The translations under genes and the position numbers were made by a program. Below the pieces are notes generated by a model that was given only the letters and a program-made list of their open reading frames with translations, was not told where the DNA came from and did not search any database. DNA of 18,022 bases from an uncultured bacterium. GTDB lineage: Bacteria > Actinomycetota > Coriobacteriia > Coriobacteriales > Eggerthellaceae. The DNA is taken from positions 1-18,022 of the forward strand of contig CAJMOJ010000043.1 of assembly GCA_905215035.1 (NCBI GenBank), written 5' to 3'. Below are positions 1-7,064 of this stretch, in pieces (positions within the stretch are counted from its first letter, which is position 1; each line of letters starts with the position of its first letter).

Positions 1-1
1 C

Positions 2-73
2 CCCGACGTACTGATTCGTAGTCAGTCCCTCTATCCAGCTGAGGTAACGGCGCATTTTCAGCAAGAGAAATAA
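2..73 (+). CDS. C-terminal end of an unidentified protein (5' truncated by window edge)
   Basis: An open frame enters from the left edge and ends at TAA 71-73. It encodes about 23 residues ending in ...TAHFQQEK. The composition looks like a normal soluble protein C-terminus, but the piece is too short to assign a family. It is supported only by the uninterrupted frame and by the following non-coding gap. It could be a chance open stretch. Confidence 0.4.
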   Translation, partial: PDVLIRSQSLYPAEVTAHFQQEK

Positions 74-361
74 TACAACAATCGAAGAAGTTGTCAAATA
101 CTATTCGCTACATTATAGGAAAAGTAAAACGATTTATCGGGTAATTGGCATCTTGCTATCCTGAGCGGCTTAGAGAGACGGCCAAGACTAGTTGTAGCAT
201 TACGAGAAAAGAGCAAGCTTTAGAAGCGCATCCAAGCAACAAACGTGCGACAGAAACGCGACAAGACCACGACAAAACCACGGTAGCGTATAGATGACCT
301 GCGGGTTTCACCTATGATGGCAGTCGACTAACGAATATGTGAGTAGAGATTGGAGTTCGAT
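74..361. other. Intergenic region upstream of the first SDR gene
   Basis: This 288-nt gap holds no convincing ORF. Two things can be seen in it: a possible sigma-70-type promoter at 91-119, and an imperfect tandem duplication of an 11-mer (259-269 and 270-280, CGACAA-G/A-ACCA, one mismatch). No terminator-like hairpin with a T-tract was seen after the upstream gene. Confidence 0.5.
91..119 (+). promoter_or_regulatory. Possible sigma-70-type promoter
   Basis: TTGTCA (91-96, 5/6 match to TTGACA) is followed after 17 nt by TATAGG (114-119, 4/6 match to TATAAT). It would give a leader of about 230 nt to the SDR gene at 362. No better promoter was seen closer to that gene, but a long leader makes this tentative. 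Confidence 0.3.
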
Positions 362-1114
362 ATGAATTTACTTGAAGGCAAAGTTGCCATCATCACAGGC
401 GGCACGCGCGGTATTGGTTTTGGTATTGCTCAGAAGTTTTTAGAGAATGGTGCTAAGGTTGCCATTTGTGGATCTCGCCAAGAGACTGTTGATAAAGCGC
501 TTGCTCAATTTGCTGAAATTAACCCCGATTATCCTGTAATGGGAATTACCCCAAAACTTACTGACCCCAATTCTATTATTGCGGAATTCGCAAAGGTTGT
601 TGAGGCCTTTGGCCGTCTTGATATTTTAGGTAATAACGCTGGTAAGGACTCACGTACTCATCTTCTTGATTACACGCCTGAGGAAGTCCAAAACATTATG
701 GATTTAAACGTGAATTCAGTGTTCTATACCTGTCAGGTAGCAGTAAGTATTTTCCGCGAACAGGGTGATGGCGGTTGCATCATTAATACGTCATCTATGG
801 TGTCTCGCTATGGTCAGCCATCAGGCTCGGCATATCCAACGTCAAAGTTTGCTATTAATGGATTAACCCTCTCCTTAGCACGCGAGCTTGCAGGGGAACA
901 GATTCGCGTAAATGCGGTCGCACCAGGTATCACTCACACTGATATGGTCGACTCGTTACCTGAGAAGCTCATCAAGCCTTTGATTGCTTCTATTCCTCTT
1001 GGTCGTATGGCTGAGCCTGAAGATATTGCTAATGCTTATCTATATCTTGCGAGTGATTTGGCAAGTTATGTTTCTGGCATTGTCCTTCCTGTCGATGGGC
1101 TTGCACGTGCATAA
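362..1114 (+). CDS. Short-chain dehydrogenase/reductase, BaiA-like
   Basis: A 250-residue classical SDR, predicted to be a soluble NAD(P)(H)-dependent oxidoreductase acting on a hydroxyl/keto group. The cofactor motif TGGTRGIG is at residues 12-19, NNAG at 91-94, the structural Asn in LNV at 116, the catalytic Ser at 144/145, and Tyr158/Lys162 in the YPTSK motif. The residues after strand beta2 (CGSR) lack the acidic residue typical of NAD preference and include an Arg, so NADP(H) is possible. The start at 362 is chosen because GGAG (352-355) lies 6 nt upstream; the in-frame ATG at 350 would overlap that site. From memory, the N-terminal half and the C-terminal EPE-DIAN-YL-LASDLAS region resemble BaiA 3-alpha-hydroxysteroid dehydrogenase of bile-acid 7-dehydroxylating clostridia. 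The 3-oxoacyl-ACP reductase (FabG) family is the main alternative. Family assignment is firm; the substrate is unknown. Confidence 0.88.
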   Translation: MNLLEGKVAIITGGTRGIGFGIAQKFLENGAKVAICGSRQETVDKALAQFAEINPDYPVMGITPKLTDPNSIIAEFAKVVEAFGRLDILGNNAGKDSRTHLLDYTPEEVQNIMDLNVNSVFYTCQVAVSIFREQGDGGCIINTSSMVSRYGQPSGSAYPTSKFAINGLTLSLARELAGEQIRVNAVAPGITHTDMVDSLPEKLIKPLIASIPLGRMAEPEDIANAYLYLASDLASYVSGIVLPVDGLARA

Positions 1115-1206
1115 GTGATAACACGCTTGCAGGGCATAAACTGTAGCTACTTCGTCATGAAATTTGAATATCTTGTGAGTTCTGCTCAGATAACCTATGT
1201 GTTGCA

Positions 1207-1234
1207 TTGACAGATTTTTCATGCTTACTAGAAT
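1207..1234 (+). promoter_or_regulatory. Sigma-70-type promoter of htpG
   Basis: A perfect TTGACA (1207-1212) is followed after 16 nt by TAGAAT (1229-1234, 5/6 match to TATAAT). The expected transcription start near 1241 falls inside the CIRCE element, the usual arrangement for HrcA repression. It lies about 125 nt upstream of the htpG start. Confidence 0.8.
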
Positions 1235-1239
1235 CAGAA

Positions 1240-1266
1240 TTAGCACTCTCGGCTTGGGAGTGCTAA
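1240..1266. promoter_or_regulatory. CIRCE operator (HrcA binding site)
   Basis: The sequence is TTAGCACTC-N9-GAGTGCTAA, an exact match to the canonical CIRCE inverted repeat. It starts 6 nt after the -10 box of the htpG promoter, so a bound HrcA repressor would block initiation at normal temperature. HrcA itself is not encoded in the window. The match in sequence, spacing and position makes this call very secure. Confidence 0.96.
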
Positions 1267-1359
1267 TTTTATACATGACGTTTACAAACACGTTTTACAA
1301 ATATGTAGCAGAGATTGACGCAATAGAGATAGATGACGCATGCAAGAGAAAGGATATTC

Positions 1360-3345
1360 ATGAGAAAGTTTAAAACCGAAAGCAAGCGCTTACTTGATTT
1401 GATGATCAATTCCATTTATACCAATCGCGAAATTTTCTTACGTGAGCTTATTTCAAATGCTTCCGATGCGGTTGATAAGCTCTATTTCAAATCCCTTACT
1501 GATCCTGATATCACCATTTCAAAAGATGATTTGAGTATTCAGGTTACGGCAGACAAAGATGCGCGTACGCTCAGTATTGCTGATACGGGTCTTGGTATGA
1601 CCGCTGATGAGCTGGAGAAAAATTTAGGCACGATTGCACATTCTGGAAGCTTGGAATTTAAGACCGACAATGCAGAATCACAGGGCGATGCGGTTGATAT
1701 TATTGGTCAATTTGGTGTGGGCTTTTATTCTGCCTTTATGGTGGCAAAAAAGGTGACGGTCATTTCACGTGCGTATGGATCCGATGAGGCGTTCAAGTGG
1801 GAGAGCAATGGCATTGATGGATACACCGTATCGCCTGCTGAAAAAGCAACGCATGGTACCGAAGTCATTCTTGAGCTTAAAGACAATACTGACGAAGAGG
1901 ACTACGATACCTATCTTGAGACGGCAACGCTTAAAAATCTCATCAAGCGCTACAGCAACTATGTACGCTATCCCATTTTGATGGAAGTAGAGACTACGCG
2001 CGCATTACCTAAGCCTGAGGATGCGGGAGACGATTGGACTCCTGAGTATGAGACCGTAGAAGAGATTCAGACGATTAACTCAATGATCCCTATTTGGAAG
2101 CGTCGTAAATCAGAGGTTTCACAAGAAGAATACAACGAGTTTTACAAGACTGACTTCCATGATTTTATGGATCCAGCTCGTACTATGTCGGTACATGCAG
2201 AGGGTGCATTGTCGTATGATGCGCTCATGTTTATCCCATCGCATGCTCCATATGATCTTTATACCAAAGACTACAAGAAGGGCTTAGCGCTCTATTCTTC
2301 CAACGTGCTCATCATGGAAAAATGTGAAGAGTTGTTGCCTGATCACTATAACTTTGTGCGTGGTGTAGTAGATAGCCAAGATCTTACGCTTAATATTTCT
2401 CGTGAAACGCTCCAGCATAATTCGCAGCTTCGTGCTATCGCTCGCCGTTTGGAGAAGAAAATCCATGCAGATCTTGTTGATTTTTTGGCTAAGGATCGTG
2501 AGGGATATGAGAAGTTCTTTGAGAACTTTGGACGCGGTTTGAAATATGGTATCTACACAAGCTATGGTATGGAGAAGGGTAATTTAGCGGAACTCTTGCT
2601 CTTCTATTCAGCCAAACAGCAAAAGATGATAACGCTAGCTGAGTATATTGATGCAGCACCTGCTGAGCAAAAAGCAATTTATTATGCGGCAGGAGAGTCC
2701 GCCGATAGACTTGCCAAGATGCCTATCGTTAAGAGCGTGATGGATAAAGGGTACGACGTGCTGTTGTGTACTCAGGACGTCGACGAGTTTTGCATGATGG
2801 CAATGCAAGATTATACGGTTGATGTTCCAACGGATGCATCCGGTGCTGCAGCTGACGCGTCTGATACGGCTGATAGTACTCAAGCAACAGAGCCTAAGAC
2901 GTTCCTCTTCCAGAATGTTGCAGGTGGGGATCTTGATCTTGAGACCGAGGATGAGAAGAGTGCTGCTGAGGCAATTACTAAAGACAACGAGGCGCTCTTT
3001 ACTGCAATGCGTGAGGCGCTGGATGGCAAGGTTGTACGTGTTGCGGTATCTGCGCGTTTAACTGATGCTCCTGCTTGTGTTGTTGCTGATGGTCCGATTA
3101 GTCTTGAGATGGAAAAGATTATGGCCATGACTCCTGATGGGCAGGATGTCAAGAGTGATCGTGTGCTCGAAATTAATGCCCAGCACCCTATTTTTGAGGT
3201 GCTCAAGACTGCACAAGTAGAAGGCGATGAGGCTAAAGTTGCTCAATATACCTCTATTTTGTACGATCAGGCTTTGATCACGGAAGGCTTACCTATTGAT
3301 GACCCTATTGCTTATGCACAAGCAGTATGTGATCTCATGAAATAA
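1360..3345 (+). CDS. htpG: Molecular chaperone HtpG (Hsp90 family)
   Basis: Cytosolic ATP-dependent Hsp90-type chaperone, 661 residues. The N-terminal GHKL ATPase motifs are present: NREIFLRELISNASDA (Mg/ATP-binding Asn), the DTGLGM loop, the lid LGTIAHSGS and GQFGVGFYS. The middle domain carries the conserved VRGVVDSQDLTLNISRE segment with the catalytic-loop Arg. The start at 1360 (MRKFKTES) is chosen because AGAAAGGA ends 5 nt upstream; an in-frame ATG nine codons earlier has no such site. The protein is somewhat longer than typical ~620-residue bacterial HtpG. A low-complexity stretch rich in Ala, Asp, Ser and Thr at about residues 488-510 sits at the middle/C-terminal boundary and probably explains part of this. 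The gene is probably monocistronic: its own promoter and CIRCE lie upstream, and a hairpin follows. Confidence 0.98.
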   Translation: MRKFKTESKRLLDLMINSIYTNREIFLRELISNASDAVDKLYFKSLTDPDITISKDDLSIQVTADKDARTLSIADTGLGMTADELEKNLGTIAHSGSLEFKTDNAESQGDAVDIIGQFGVGFYSAFMVAKKVTVISRAYGSDEAFKWESNGIDGYTVSPAEKATHGTEVILELKDNTDEEDYDTYLETATLKNLIKRYSNYVRYPILMEVETTRALPKPEDAGDDWTPEYETVEEIQTINSMIPIWKRRKSEVSQEEYNEFYKTDFHDFMDPARTMSVHAEGALSYDALMFIPSHAPYDLYTKDYKKGLALYSSNVLIMEKCEELLPDHYNFVRGVVDSQDLTLNISRETLQHNSQLRAIARRLEKKIHADLVDFLAKDREGYEKFFENFGRGLKYGIYTSYGMEKGNLAELLLFYSAKQQKMITLAEYIDAAPAEQKAIYYAAGESADRLAKMPIVKSVMDKGYDVLLCTQDVDEFCMMAMQDYTVDVPTDASGAAADASDTADSTQATEPKTFLFQNVAGGDLDLETEDEKSAAEAITKDNEALFTAMREALDGKVVRVAVSARLTDAPACVVADGPISLEMEKIMAMTPDGQDVKSDRVLEINAQHPIFEVLKTAQVEGDEAKVAQYTSILYDQALITEGLPIDDPIAYAQAVCDLMK

Positions 3346-3392
3346 AACAATCTGTTAGACAGCTTGTTATACAACCCTATAGCAATTCTGTG

Positions 3393-3423
3393 GGAGTGCA
3401 CTCGGCAGCGGGTGCACTCCTTT
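3393..3423 (+). terminator. Hairpin downstream of htpG, probable terminator
   Basis: GGAGTGCACTC (3393-3403) pairs with GGGTGCACTCC (3410-3420). The 11-bp stem has one G-U pair and a 6-nt loop, and only a short T-run (3421-3423) follows. The stem is strong but the T-tract is weak, so termination may be partial. TATAAT at 3423-3428 overlaps the end and could serve as a -10 box for the next gene, although no good -35 box is visible. Confidence 0.65.
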
Positions 3424-3479
3424 ATAATGATGCGTTGCGCAAGATGTCCTACTATGTGTTCTGCGCATAAAGGGGTGCT

Positions 3480-4556
3480 ATGAATCCATTAGAGCTATTA
3501 CATCAACCTGCTTTTGCCGATGTGCAGACTATCGGCATTCCGCGTGGGTTGCTTTATTATCGCTATGCCACACTGTGGCGTACGTTTTTTGAAGAGCTTG
3601 GCCGTCGTGTTGTAGTGAGTGATCCGACTGATCGAGCTATTTTGGAGAGGGGTGATCACTTCTCAGTTGACGAATGCTGTCTTGCTTCCAAAATCTATAT
3701 GGGGCATGTTGATGCACTTCTGCATAACGATGAGGTTGATGCGCTCTTTATTCCATCGGTTGATAATCTTGGCCACAATGTTGGCTTCTGTACTAAATTT
3801 CAAGCGCTTCCTGATTTGGTGTCCAATACCTTTGCAACAGGAACAAGTAATCCGACTGATGTGTTTAGTGTGCAGTCTGTAATAACCAAAGCGGACAGTA
3901 AACAGCAACGCAAGCCATTGAGGATTCTTTCGGCAGAAATCGATAGTGAAGATACAAAGATTTCAGAACCGGAAGCATTCCTTAATCTGGGACAACAACT
4001 CGGCGCAACAAAAAAACAAGCTAAAGCGGCTTACAAAGCTGCTGTTAAAGCGCAGGAAAAAGAGAATAAAATCATGTACTCCACGCTTAATAATACGCTT
4101 GATTCAATTAGTAAGCTTCCTGTTGACGAGCAACCCCTTAAGATTCTGTTGGTTGCTCATCCGTATGTTTTACATGATGCGTATGTGGGCGATCCTGTTA
4201 AGGAGATGCTTGAAGAGCGTGGTGCTGTGGCGCTCTGTGCAGACCAATATGATCGTGGTAAAGCACTAGCTTTGAGCGATACTTTTTCTGACACCATGCC
4301 TTGGGTGGTAAATCGTGAACTTATTGGGGCTATATTGGCACTCTATGATCAGATTGATGGCATTGTTTTAATGAGTGCGTTTCCCTGCGGTCCTGACTCT
4401 ATGACCAATGATGCTATCGTGCGCTTTATTAAAGGCAAGCCCATCCTTTCAATTACCGTTGATGCTCAATCAGGGCTTGCAGGATTAGAGACACGAGTTG
4501 AGAGCTTTGTTGACATCTTGGGGTATCAACGCAAGGGAGGGTATATCCATGAGTGA
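3480..4556 (+). CDS. Acyl-CoA dehydratase activase-related protein (DUF2229 family)
   Basis: A 358-residue protein. The N-terminal block IGIPRGLLYYRYATLW (about residues 18-33), DECCLASKIYMGH (65-76), and the C-terminal SAFPCGPDSM and QSGLAGLETRVESFVDIL segments are hallmarks of the 2-hydroxyacyl-CoA dehydratase superfamily branch often named DUF2229 or 'CoA protein activase'. Cys66, Cys67, Cys104 and the Cys of FPCGPD are candidate Fe-S ligands. The middle (about residues 130-215) is poorly conserved, Lys/Ala/Glu-rich and probably a linker. AAAGGGG lies 4 nt before the ATG. The gene overlaps the next one by 8 nt, so the two are likely translationally coupled and form one complex. No substrate is established for this branch as far as I know. 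A double-cubane-cluster-type reductase role is one alternative to dehydration. Confidence 0.82.
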   Translation: MNPLELLHQPAFADVQTIGIPRGLLYYRYATLWRTFFEELGRRVVVSDPTDRAILERGDHFSVDECCLASKIYMGHVDALLHNDEVDALFIPSVDNLGHNVGFCTKFQALPDLVSNTFATGTSNPTDVFSVQSVITKADSKQQRKPLRILSAEIDSEDTKISEPEAFLNLGQQLGATKKQAKAAYKAAVKAQEKENKIMYSTLNNTLDSISKLPVDEQPLKILLVAHPYVLHDAYVGDPVKEMLEERGAVALCADQYDRGKALALSDTFSDTMPWVVNRELIGAILALYDQIDGIVLMSAFPCGPDSMTNDAIVRFIKGKPILSITVDAQSGLAGLETRVESFVDILGYQRKGGYIHE

Positions 4557-5883
4557 AAATAAGCAAAATGGTAAACACCCCGACTTTCATACGATGCGTC
4601 GTGATGCAATCGATACACTCAAGCACCACTACGATGATATCCGTTCTGCCGTCGTTTCTGTTCAACCGGGAAAGCCACAGGGATTGCGTCCCTTTTTAAG
4701 AGATGAAAAGGGGTTATCTGCTTCAGGGCAAAGCTCAGGCAAAAAGACGACAAAGACGCAAAAAAATTCTAAAAAAGAAAAGAATAAAGCACGTAAAGGA
4801 GCATCAGGCGATAGGCGTCATTCAACTAAAAAGGTTGCATTTATGCGCTATGGCTATTACGACATTGCTTTCAAGTATTTTGTAGAACAAGTGCTTAATG
4901 CTGAATTTGTACAACTGCCTGAAGCAACACGACGTACGCTTGAATTGGGTACGTTACATTCAACAGATTATGTGTGCGCTCCTTTCAAGCATATTTTGGG
5001 TGATTATATTGAAGCTCTTGAAAATGGCGCAGATGTTTTGGTGCAATTTGCGGGTCCCTGTCGCCTTGGGTATTACGGAGAGCTCCAAGAGGCGATTTTG
5101 CGTGATATGGGCTATGACTTTACCATGTTAAATTTTGCGACGGTTATCGATGGGCCTCCGACAGAATTGATTAGTATTTGCAAAGAAAAGATCAACCCTG
5201 ATCTTTCTATTCCTGAGGGAGCAAAACAGTTTCTGGTGTTGCTTCATATGTTGGAAGTGCTGGATGCCTACAATGATTTATATCTAGCGCAAGCAGGATT
5301 TGAAGTAGAGAATGGTTCGTTTGCACGAGCACGTGATATATTCTTTGCGGATATGCGTGCAGCAACGAATAAACATGAGATCGATCAGGCATTTGAGCAA
5401 GCAAAGCTTGCACTTAAAGCGCTTCCTATCGATAAACCAGTTGATCCTATCCGCGTTGGTTTAGTAGGCGAATACTTTACCGCTGTTGATGCTCATAGCA
5501 ACTTATTTATTGAGGATAAGTTGCTAGAAATGGGTGTGAGCGTTGCACGCAAAATGAATATGACCAATCGTAATTTACATTATAACGAGCCCAATCTCCG
5601 TCGCAGCGTAGCAGGGTACGTGCAATTTGATATGGGTCCTACATCAACGTTAACGCTGGCAGCTGCTAAGCAATATATTGAAGAAGGATTTGATGGCATT
5701 ATCCATCTTAAGAGTGCTGGTTGCACGCCTGAAATTGATGTAATGCCCGTGCTGCAAAAGATGAGTCGTGATTATGGTGTCCCCATTTTGTATCTAAGCT
5801 ATGATTCTCAGACATCGGATACGGGACTTGATACACGTCTTGAAGCATTTTATGACATGATTGCAATGCGTAAAGCGCGCTAA
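4549..5883 (+). CDS. 2-hydroxyacyl-CoA dehydratase family protein (HgdB-like)
   Basis: A 444-residue protein of the 2-hydroxyacyl-CoA dehydratase superfamily, companion of the DUF2229 protein. Recognisable blocks are STDYVCAPFKHILGDYIEAL (Cys143), FAGPCRLGYYGELQ (Cys171) and, near the C-terminus, LKSAGCTPEIDVMPVLQKM. These cysteines are probable Fe-S ligands. The start at 4549 is preceded 8 nt upstream by AAGGGAGG and lies inside the end of the previous gene; the open frame extends further upstream, but no site supports an earlier start. Residues 65-95 form a strongly basic, Lys-rich low-complexity segment, encoded by an A-rich tract around 4740-4835, between a short N-terminal piece and the conserved core. 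That segment looks like an unstructured linker. The BadF/HgdC-like activase follows 22 nt downstream. Confidence 0.82.
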   Translation: MSENKQNGKHPDFHTMRRDAIDTLKHHYDDIRSAVVSVQPGKPQGLRPFLRDEKGLSASGQSSGKKTTKTQKNSKKEKNKARKGASGDRRHSTKKVAFMRYGYYDIAFKYFVEQVLNAEFVQLPEATRRTLELGTLHSTDYVCAPFKHILGDYIEALENGADVLVQFAGPCRLGYYGELQEAILRDMGYDFTMLNFATVIDGPPTELISICKEKINPDLSIPEGAKQFLVLLHMLEVLDAYNDLYLAQAGFEVENGSFARARDIFFADMRAATNKHEIDQAFEQAKLALKALPIDKPVDPIRVGLVGEYFTAVDAHSNLFIEDKLLEMGVSVARKMNMTNRNLHYNEPNLRRSVAGYVQFDMGPTSTLTLAAAKQYIEEGFDGIIHLKSAGCTPEIDVMPVLQKMSRDYGVPILYLSYDSQTSDTGLDTRLEAFYDMIAMRKAR

Positions 5884-5905
5884 ATACAGTAAGAGTGAGG
5901 TAACC

Positions 5906-6882
5906 ATGGAAAAAGCGTTTTTGGGAATTGATACCGGTTCGATTTCGACCAAAGGCGTAGTGATTGATGAAACAGGGACCATTATGGCGCGTTCCTATCT
6001 TTGGACCGAAGGCAATCCAACTGATGCTACCCGTCGTGTAGTAGAAGATCTCAAGAGTCAAATGGAGGCTGCAGGGAATTTTGCTACCTATGAGGTTATG
6101 GCTGTGGGAACAACCGGGTCGGCAAGGAGACTGGTAGGTGCAGTCCTTGATGCTGCGGTAATCAAAAATGAGATTACTGCACATGCTGTGGGAACAACTC
6201 ATTTGCATCCTGATGTGCGTACCATCTTAGAGATTGGTGGCCAGGACTCAAAGATCATTTGTATTGAAGGTGGCGTTGCAACAGACTATGCCATGAACAC
6301 GCTTTGTGCGGCGGGCACGGGATCATTTTTATCGAGCCAAGCCCATCGTTTGGGAGTGGAAGTAGAGGATTTTGGTGCAATTGCCCTGACATCAAAAAAC
6401 CCGCTAACATTGCAGCACGTTGTACGGTGTTTGCTGAGTCTGATTTAGTTCATAAGCTTCAGGTAGGGTATCCGCGCGAAGATGTTATCGCTGGTCTTTG
6501 TAAGGCGGTAGCCACCAACTATCTCAACAATGTAGGAAAAGGAAAGCGCATTGTTGAGCCTGTTGTATTTCAGGGTGGTGTCTCTAAAAATATTGGCGTC
6601 GTAAAAGCTTTTGAGGATGCACTCGGTACGACGGTATTGGTGGATCCTGACGGACATCTTATGGGAGCGTATGGGGCTGCTTTGCTCGCTGCTGATACAC
6701 CTTCGTCTCAATGGCATCCTTTCGAGTTTGATATTAGTGATTTTGAATTCGTAACTCGCGAGGTCATCTGTCAAAAATGCGCAAACCATTGTGAAATTGT
6801 GTGCGTTTATAAAGACGATGAACTGATTGATTCCTGGGGCAATCGTTGCGACAAGGGTGCAATTCGTATTAAGAAAAAGTAA
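5906..6882 (+). CDS. BadF/HgdC-like acyl-CoA dehydratase activase, interrupted by a -1 frameshift at 6394-6400
   Basis: ATP-dependent activator (ASKHA fold) that would pass electrons from a bridging [4Fe-4S] cluster to the adjacent dehydratase-like partner. The zero frame (5906-6448, 180 residues) carries GIDTGSISTK, EIGGQDSK and LCAAGTGSF (Cys134), then diverges after SKN165 into an unrelated tail with a stop. The -1 frame then supplies PANIAARCTVFAESD (second cluster Cys, 173 in the joined product), GGVSKN, and a Cys-rich C-terminus (CxxCxxxCxxxC in CQKCANHCEIVC). That continues to TAA 6880-6882. The joined product would be 325 residues with no family residue missing. The switch point coincides with A_AAA_AAC. 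Explanations are a sequencing error in the A6C3 run, true gene decay, or programmed frameshifting. The zero-frame product alone lacks the second cluster Cys and half of the fold. GTGAGG (5895-5900) is the ribosome binding site. Confidence 0.8.
6394..6400 (+). other. A_AAA_AAC slippery heptamer at the activase frame switch
   Basis: In the zero frame the codons are tcA AAA AAC. Slipping back one base after AAC makes the next codons CCC GCT AAC ATT, giving S-K-N-P-A-N-I, which is the family-consistent continuation. A weak 5-bp stem (CAGCA 6413-6417 with TGCTG 6432-6436) lies 12 nt downstream. No Shine-Dalgarno-like stimulator sits at the usual 7-14 nt upstream; the nearest GAGG is about 24 nt away. 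The heptamer is certain; its use in translation is not. Confidence 0.5.
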
Positions 6883-6930
6883 CTTCCCGTTACATTCTCG
6901 AAACCAATCAAAGTAATAGCTAAATAACTT

Positions 6931-6960
6931 TTGTCACTATGAAAAGAGATTATTTGTAAT
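6931..6960 (+). promoter_or_regulatory. Possible promoter upstream of the SDR-OYE-TRAP operon
   Basis: TTGTCA (6931-6936) is followed after 18 nt by TGTAAT (6955-6960). Both boxes match the sigma-70 consensus 5/6. A start near 6967 would place the 40-bp palindrome at about +25 to +64, a plausible roadblock operator. An A/T-rich alternative -10 (CATAAT 6970-6975) lacks a good -35 box. Confidence 0.4.
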
Positions 6961-6990
6961 TTTCTCTTGCATAATCAGTGCCGAATAGTA

Positions 6991-7030
6991 ACATAACGTG
7001 TTACATAACATGTTATGTAACACGTTATGT
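6991..7030. promoter_or_regulatory. Perfect 40-bp palindrome, probable operator
   Basis: The 20 bases at 6991-7010 are the exact reverse complement of 7011-7030. The heptamer ACATAAC occurs at 6991-6997 and 7003-7009. Its complement GTTATGT occurs at 7012-7018 and 7024-7030. This gives two nested inverted pairs with 12-bp (about one helical turn) periodicity. The element ends 35 nt before the SDR start and precedes its ribosome binding site. Nested half-sites suit cooperative binding of a dimeric repressor (TetR-like or similar), but no regulator gene is in the window. As RNA it would form a long A/U-rich hairpin with no T-tract, so termination is less likely. Confidence 0.7.
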
Positions 7031-7064
7031 AAAAGAGGGGATAAGACATAATAAAGGGGGAGTT

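Noticed and set aside
350..361. Earlier ATG at 350 for the first SDR
   Set aside because: It overlaps the GGAG that serves the ATG at 362, and the 362 start gives the usual family N-terminus (MNL then the TGG Rossmann motif).
1040..1291. Antisense 83-codon ORF across the htpG promoter
   Set aside because: It runs through the CIRCE and promoter region, which explain that DNA better. No ribosome binding site or recognisable product.
2880..3206. 108-codon antisense ORF within htpG
   Set aside because: It mirrors the low-complexity Ala/Ser/Asp region of htpG on the other strand. No start signal and no recognisable family.
6991..7030. The 40-bp palindrome as an intrinsic terminator of the upstream activase operon
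   Set aside because: The stem is A/U-rich, no T-run follows on the + strand, and the position just before the next gene's ribosome binding site suits an operator better.
6978..7064. GTG at 6978 as start of the second SDR
   Set aside because: It would translate the 40-bp palindrome into a repetitive peptide and has no ribosome binding site. ATG 7065 has a strong one and fits the family.
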